A stretch of 64,000 nucleotides of DNA, from assembly GCF_025370935.1 (NCBI RefSeq), contig NC_133500.1, positions 6,841,996 to 6,905,995 on the forward strand, in the 5' to 3' direction. Every line of letters begins with the position of its first letter. Position 1 is the first letter of the stretch. Under the pieces are notes generated by a model, which made no database searches, was not told the origin of the DNA, and was given only the letters and a program-made list of their open reading frames with translations. This DNA is from Choristoneura fumiferana. Lineage: Eukaryota; Arthropoda; Insecta; Lepidoptera; Tortricidae. Below are positions 61,141 to 64,000 of the stretch, piece after piece. The translations under genes were made by a program, and so were the position numbers.

Positions 61141-61700
61141 CAGTAATCAGTATCCGACTTTTCGAGAAAAAAACTATCCAATGTCTTTTTTACACAGGTG
61201 TCTATATCTCCAAACCTACTAAACTTCATCACGATCGGTTGAGTAAGTTTAGTTACACTTTATGTGTGAAAGGGATAGAACGATTTGTAGGTGCGCGCAT
61301 GCATCACTCGAAAAAATCATCCGTTCTACATTAGTAAAAATCTATGTATTGCAAAAGGAGAGCTTAAATTATAACTTCTTTACTGTATATAGGTTCAGCC
61401 AAAAAAATATAGTACAAACTTTCATTGAAAATCGAATGTCAAAAACTCTTGTATAAATCATATTTTAAGTATTTGCAATCATTTAAATTTGAATTAGTGT
61501 TGTTTCTCGTGCTCTATCGTATTTAGAATTCAACTCAATATTAAAATTTGCCACTTTCAAGGGTATTTCCTCCGATTATCAAACAGCTGAAAATCACCGC
61601 ACGGAAATTCACTTTCACGTAAAAAAAGCCTCGAAATTGGTTTATATGTTTGAGAGCTACGATGCCACAGACAGAAAGACAGACAGGCAGACATTCATCA
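61141..61700. other. Old repeat remnants, no gene
   Basis: TCTATATCTCCAAACCTACT, then TTCATCACGATCGGTTGAG and GTGTGAAAGGGATAGAACGA look like decayed nonautonomous elements. 61645-61690 matches the repeat end at 18590. The 64-codon frame at 61262 is inside this. Confidence 0.4.
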
Positions 61701-61701
61701 C

Positions 61702-61920
61702 CCATCATCCTAGCCTTTATACGTCCCACTGTTGGGCACAGGCCTCCTCTCATAATGACAGGACTTAGGCCGTAGTTCCCACGCGGGTCCAGTGCCGATC
61801 GGGAACTTCACACACACCATTGATTTCTTTGCAGGTTTGTGCAGGTTCCTTTACGACGTTTTCCTTCACCGTAAACCTCGTGTTAAATTTCAAATGTATT
61901 ACGCACGGCCACCACGGCTT
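61702..61920 (-). mobile_element. SINE family A with head deletion
   Basis: CCATCATCCTAGCCTTTATA, CACTGTTGGGCACAGGCCTC and TTCCTTTACGACGTTTTCCT run to ACGCACGG then CCACCACGGC. The segment with the B box is deleted. Confidence 0.82.
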
Positions 61921-61924
61921 TTTT

Positions 61925-62338
61925 TAAATAAAAAATACAATTAAAATTAGAAAAAAAAACAAGCATTGGCGGTATACGTCGCGCACCACACAAACTGCAG
62001 ACAGAAATTGGTGTCTACTTATCACACTTACACTCTCTTTCCACCGGGGTCAAAAACAAAAACAAAACACATTGCCTTTTCCAGTAACTATAATAATAGC
62101 CCACAAAGGCGTGGCATACCCCTTTGTAGTGGCTGTATAGCATTACCAATTATTTATTAATTGTTGCTTAATGGGACACAAATCGTTAGTATTTGCTAAA
62201 TCTGACCGTTTTGTTTTGGATAATAACCTCGTTTGTTTTATAGCCGGTTTCATTGGGGGTTATTCTGACTTTTGAATATATTTAAAGGTACTTAATACTT
62301 TGAAATATTTCAGTATTTTTTAACCACGATGTAACAAA
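61925..62338. other. No gene seen
   Basis: AT-rich. A 64-codon frame at 61966 has no motif. Confidence 0.4.
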
Positions 62339-62394
62339 GAGAGTTTGAGCTTAGTTCCGATTGCGATGACAATGATTTTGAATTAGGATTCGTC

Positions 62395-62735
62395 GTACCC
62401 GTTTCGTCGGATGCTTGTTTCGTCGGATTCTTGTTTCGTCGGATTCTTGTTTCGTCGGATTCTTGTTTCGTCGGATTCCTGATTCGCCGTATTTTCAATA
62501 TCAAATGAAACTATGCAATTAGCGTGACTCCACTTTTGTATTTAATATTTAAAACGAAATATTTACAATACCAACAATTTCAAATGAAGACACGTCAGTA
62601 AAAATTATGATATACACATACAAATTTAATGAATATACAGAGCCTATTTAGACAAAATAAAATACGACGAATCAGGAATCCGACAAAACAGGAATCCGAC
62701 AAAGCAGGAACATGACGAATCAGGAACAATTCAAG
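62395..62735. repeat. Inverted pair of 16-bp minisatellites
   Basis: The left side (62400-62495) has about five units of GTTTCGTCGGATTCTT. The right side (62660-62730) has the complement, units such as AATCCGACAAAACAGG. The spacer is about 165 AT-rich bases. The minus frame at 62310-62504 encodes a repeated RRNKNPT-like peptide only because of the units. Confidence 0.85.
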
Positions 62736-62895
62736 ATTTCGATGCGTTTTTTTTTTAATTAGTATTATTTTACGATAGGTTTATTATTTGCGCACGTAAG
62801 CCACAAAGGACCGCCATTAATCGAATATCGTTTTTTTTCTCGAAAACGATCATTACTTATATTGATGTCGTTTTTTGCTTTACAATTTTTATTAC

Positions 62896-63092
62896 AGACT
62901 AGGTTAGAAATAGGTACCCTAATCAACACGTTCTATGCATCTTTGTTCAGTGCCTTTAGTTTGGCGTTTTCACAAAACATTCGTTTACTATTCGAAGACG
63001 TAAATCGAGCGTTCGATCGTCGATACGTAGCCGCCACATGTCCACGGTGCGGCGTCGTCACCCGTTTTCGTTACGATACGCGGACGAAATAG
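62896..63092 (+). CDS. Candidate 3'-terminal exon, unidentified protein
   Basis: A polypyrimidine tract and TTTTTATTACAG acceptor end at about 62896. The frame then reads TRLEIGTLINTFYASLFSAF, SLAFSQNIRLLFEDVNRAF, DRRYVAATCPRCGVVTRFRY and DTRTK, stop at 63090-63092. The composition is mixed, with GCG, CGA and CGT codons, unlike the AT-rich surroundings. A single CPRC is visible, as in half of a zinc ribbon. No family recognised. No clear AATAAA downstream. The exon start and phase are inferred; it may be chance. Confidence 0.35.
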
Positions 63093-63267
63093 TTTACGTA
63101 GCAAACCTACACTCACAAAAGTTGTTGCGCAAACTTTCCGCTAGAGGCGCTGTCCGTGTTTCCATACAAATTGAGATTTTAACGCGAACGCGATCTAGAC
63201 GTATTTTGTGAACGGGAAAATACACTAAGAATACTGAGGGTAGAAACACGTCGTAGATCACGATATA

Positions 63268-63345
63268 ATTTAACGGATAAATGTGATGCCATCTTTGTCT
63301 ATTCGAACAAAACAATTTAATCAATGCATGGTGAGACAGGGGTTA
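63268..63345. mobile_element. Half copy of the 28539 MITE
   Basis: ATAAATGTGATGCCATCTTT, TCTATTCGAACAAAACAA and AATCAATGCATGGTGAGACA match one arm and loop of the palindromic MITE at 28539. Confidence 0.6.
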
Positions 63346-63348
63346 GTC

Positions 63349-63699
63349 TAAGGCACTTGTCCCACCGCCGACGATGAGCGAGAAACGAGCAGAGCGAGTA
63401 ACTAGAAACGAGTGGGCGAGCAGTGAAAAGCGAGTGTTCGAGCACGACGGGCGATTACTCGCTCCACTCGCTCGAGCCGGGCGGCCGCCAAGCTAATAGC
63501 TGAGCTAGTTTTATAGCTCTTGTCGCTGCGACAAAAGATATAAGAGCGAGTTCGCGCTGCAGTGTGAACCGCCAGCGATCAACTATTAATATATATGTCT
63601 ATTTTACTCACACAGAATCTTATATCTTTTGTTCGTTTCTTGAGCGAGAAAATAGTCGATAGCCAATCGTTTCCTCGCTGGCGGTGAGACAACTGCTTA
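63349..63699. mobile_element. MITE with AAGGCACTTGTCCCACCGCC ends
   Basis: The right end, inverted, is AAGCAGTTGTCTCACCGCCA, an imperfect match to the left. The inside is rich in GAGCGAG and CGCTCG motifs and has AAAGATATAAGA / TCTTATATCTTT paired across a TATATAT centre. The plan resembles the MITE at 42596. Confidence 0.65.
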
Positions 63700-64000
63700 A
63701 AATTTACGTGAACCCGTAGGTAAAAGCTAAACAATATTATCATTAACTTAAGTCTTAAACATTATCTTAAGATCTTTGGTGTAGTGCTCTTTATTTAATT
63801 TAAATACCGTAGCAGAACTCAGCTCGGTTGAAGATGAGTTAGCTTACTTCGGTTGACTTAGTGCTTAATCTGTCATCTCCCAGGATAACAGGATCAAAGG
63901 AATTTGGGCACAAATTTGTGCCTCTGGGAGAGGACAGGTTAATCCACAATACTATTTAATATAAACGTTTCGACTTGGAGAATAATTTAAGTGCTCTTTG
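63700..64000. other. No gene seen
   Basis: 63865-63935 has CTCCCAGGATAACAGG and CCTCTGGGAGAGGACAGG, partly inverted. Nothing else is identified before the window ends. Confidence 0.35.

Noticed and set aside
62310..62504. Minus frame encoding a repeated RRNKNPT-like peptide
   Set aside because: Translation of a 16-bp minisatellite; the unit is not a multiple of three, so the apparent peptide repeat spans only a few units and has no support as a gene.

Overview
This 64-kb window is an animal nuclear sequence, most probably from a moth or butterfly (Lepidoptera). It is AT-rich. It contains no intact protein-coding gene, no rRNA or tRNA gene and no prokaryotic feature. The longest open frames are short, and those I can place lie in or antisense to transposon remnants. 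The lepidopteran assignment is recognition-based: the window is packed with repeat families I know from lepidopteran genomes. These include two tRNA-derived SINE families (A and B here), RTE non-LTR tails ending in (GAT)n, Helitron-like elements that start near TCCATACTAATA and end in CTAG, Penelope-like fragments, and repeats bounded by GGGTTCCGTA-type ends. It is best read as intergenic or intronic DNA shaped by nested insertions.

Region by region. 1-9 kb: SINE, RTE and LINE scraps, a decayed THAP-domain gene (7126-7842) and a 68-bp tandem array fused to a SINE tail. 9-14 kb: RTE fragments, foldback elements, and a hAT-like element with GCATAA iterons (11491-12463) inserted in an RTE tail. 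14.3-25.4 kb: a block of about 3-4 kb present twice in direct orientation (14313-18357 and 22321-25367). Both copies abut assembly gaps (100 N at 18368; 564 N at 21757), and a 1.6-kb Helitron-like element lies between them. 25-34 kb: PLE remnants with hammerhead-like cores, several SINEs, palindromic MITEs and an internally deleted TA-target transposon (31939-32861) that keeps both ends of its transposase. 34-43 kb: nested foldbacks, each interrupted by another transposon. 43-56 kb: Helitron-like elements, MITEs inside MITEs and LINE tails. 56-64 kb: a second copy of the GCATAA-iteron element with a perfect 8-bp target duplication, a CR1-like LINE C-terminus, an inverted pair of 16-bp minisatellites, and one candidate terminal exon (about 62896-63092), the best candidate for host coding DNA.

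The strongest candidates for something not obviously catalogued are the GCATAA-iteron hAT-like pair, the deleted TA-element, the THAP pseudogene and the PLE-associated hammerhead-like motifs. No genes work together here. The functional relationships are between parasites: the SINE A family carries an RTE-like 3' tail, which suggests RTE machinery moved it, and many elements date one another by nesting. All family names rest on reading motifs by eye; no search was run.
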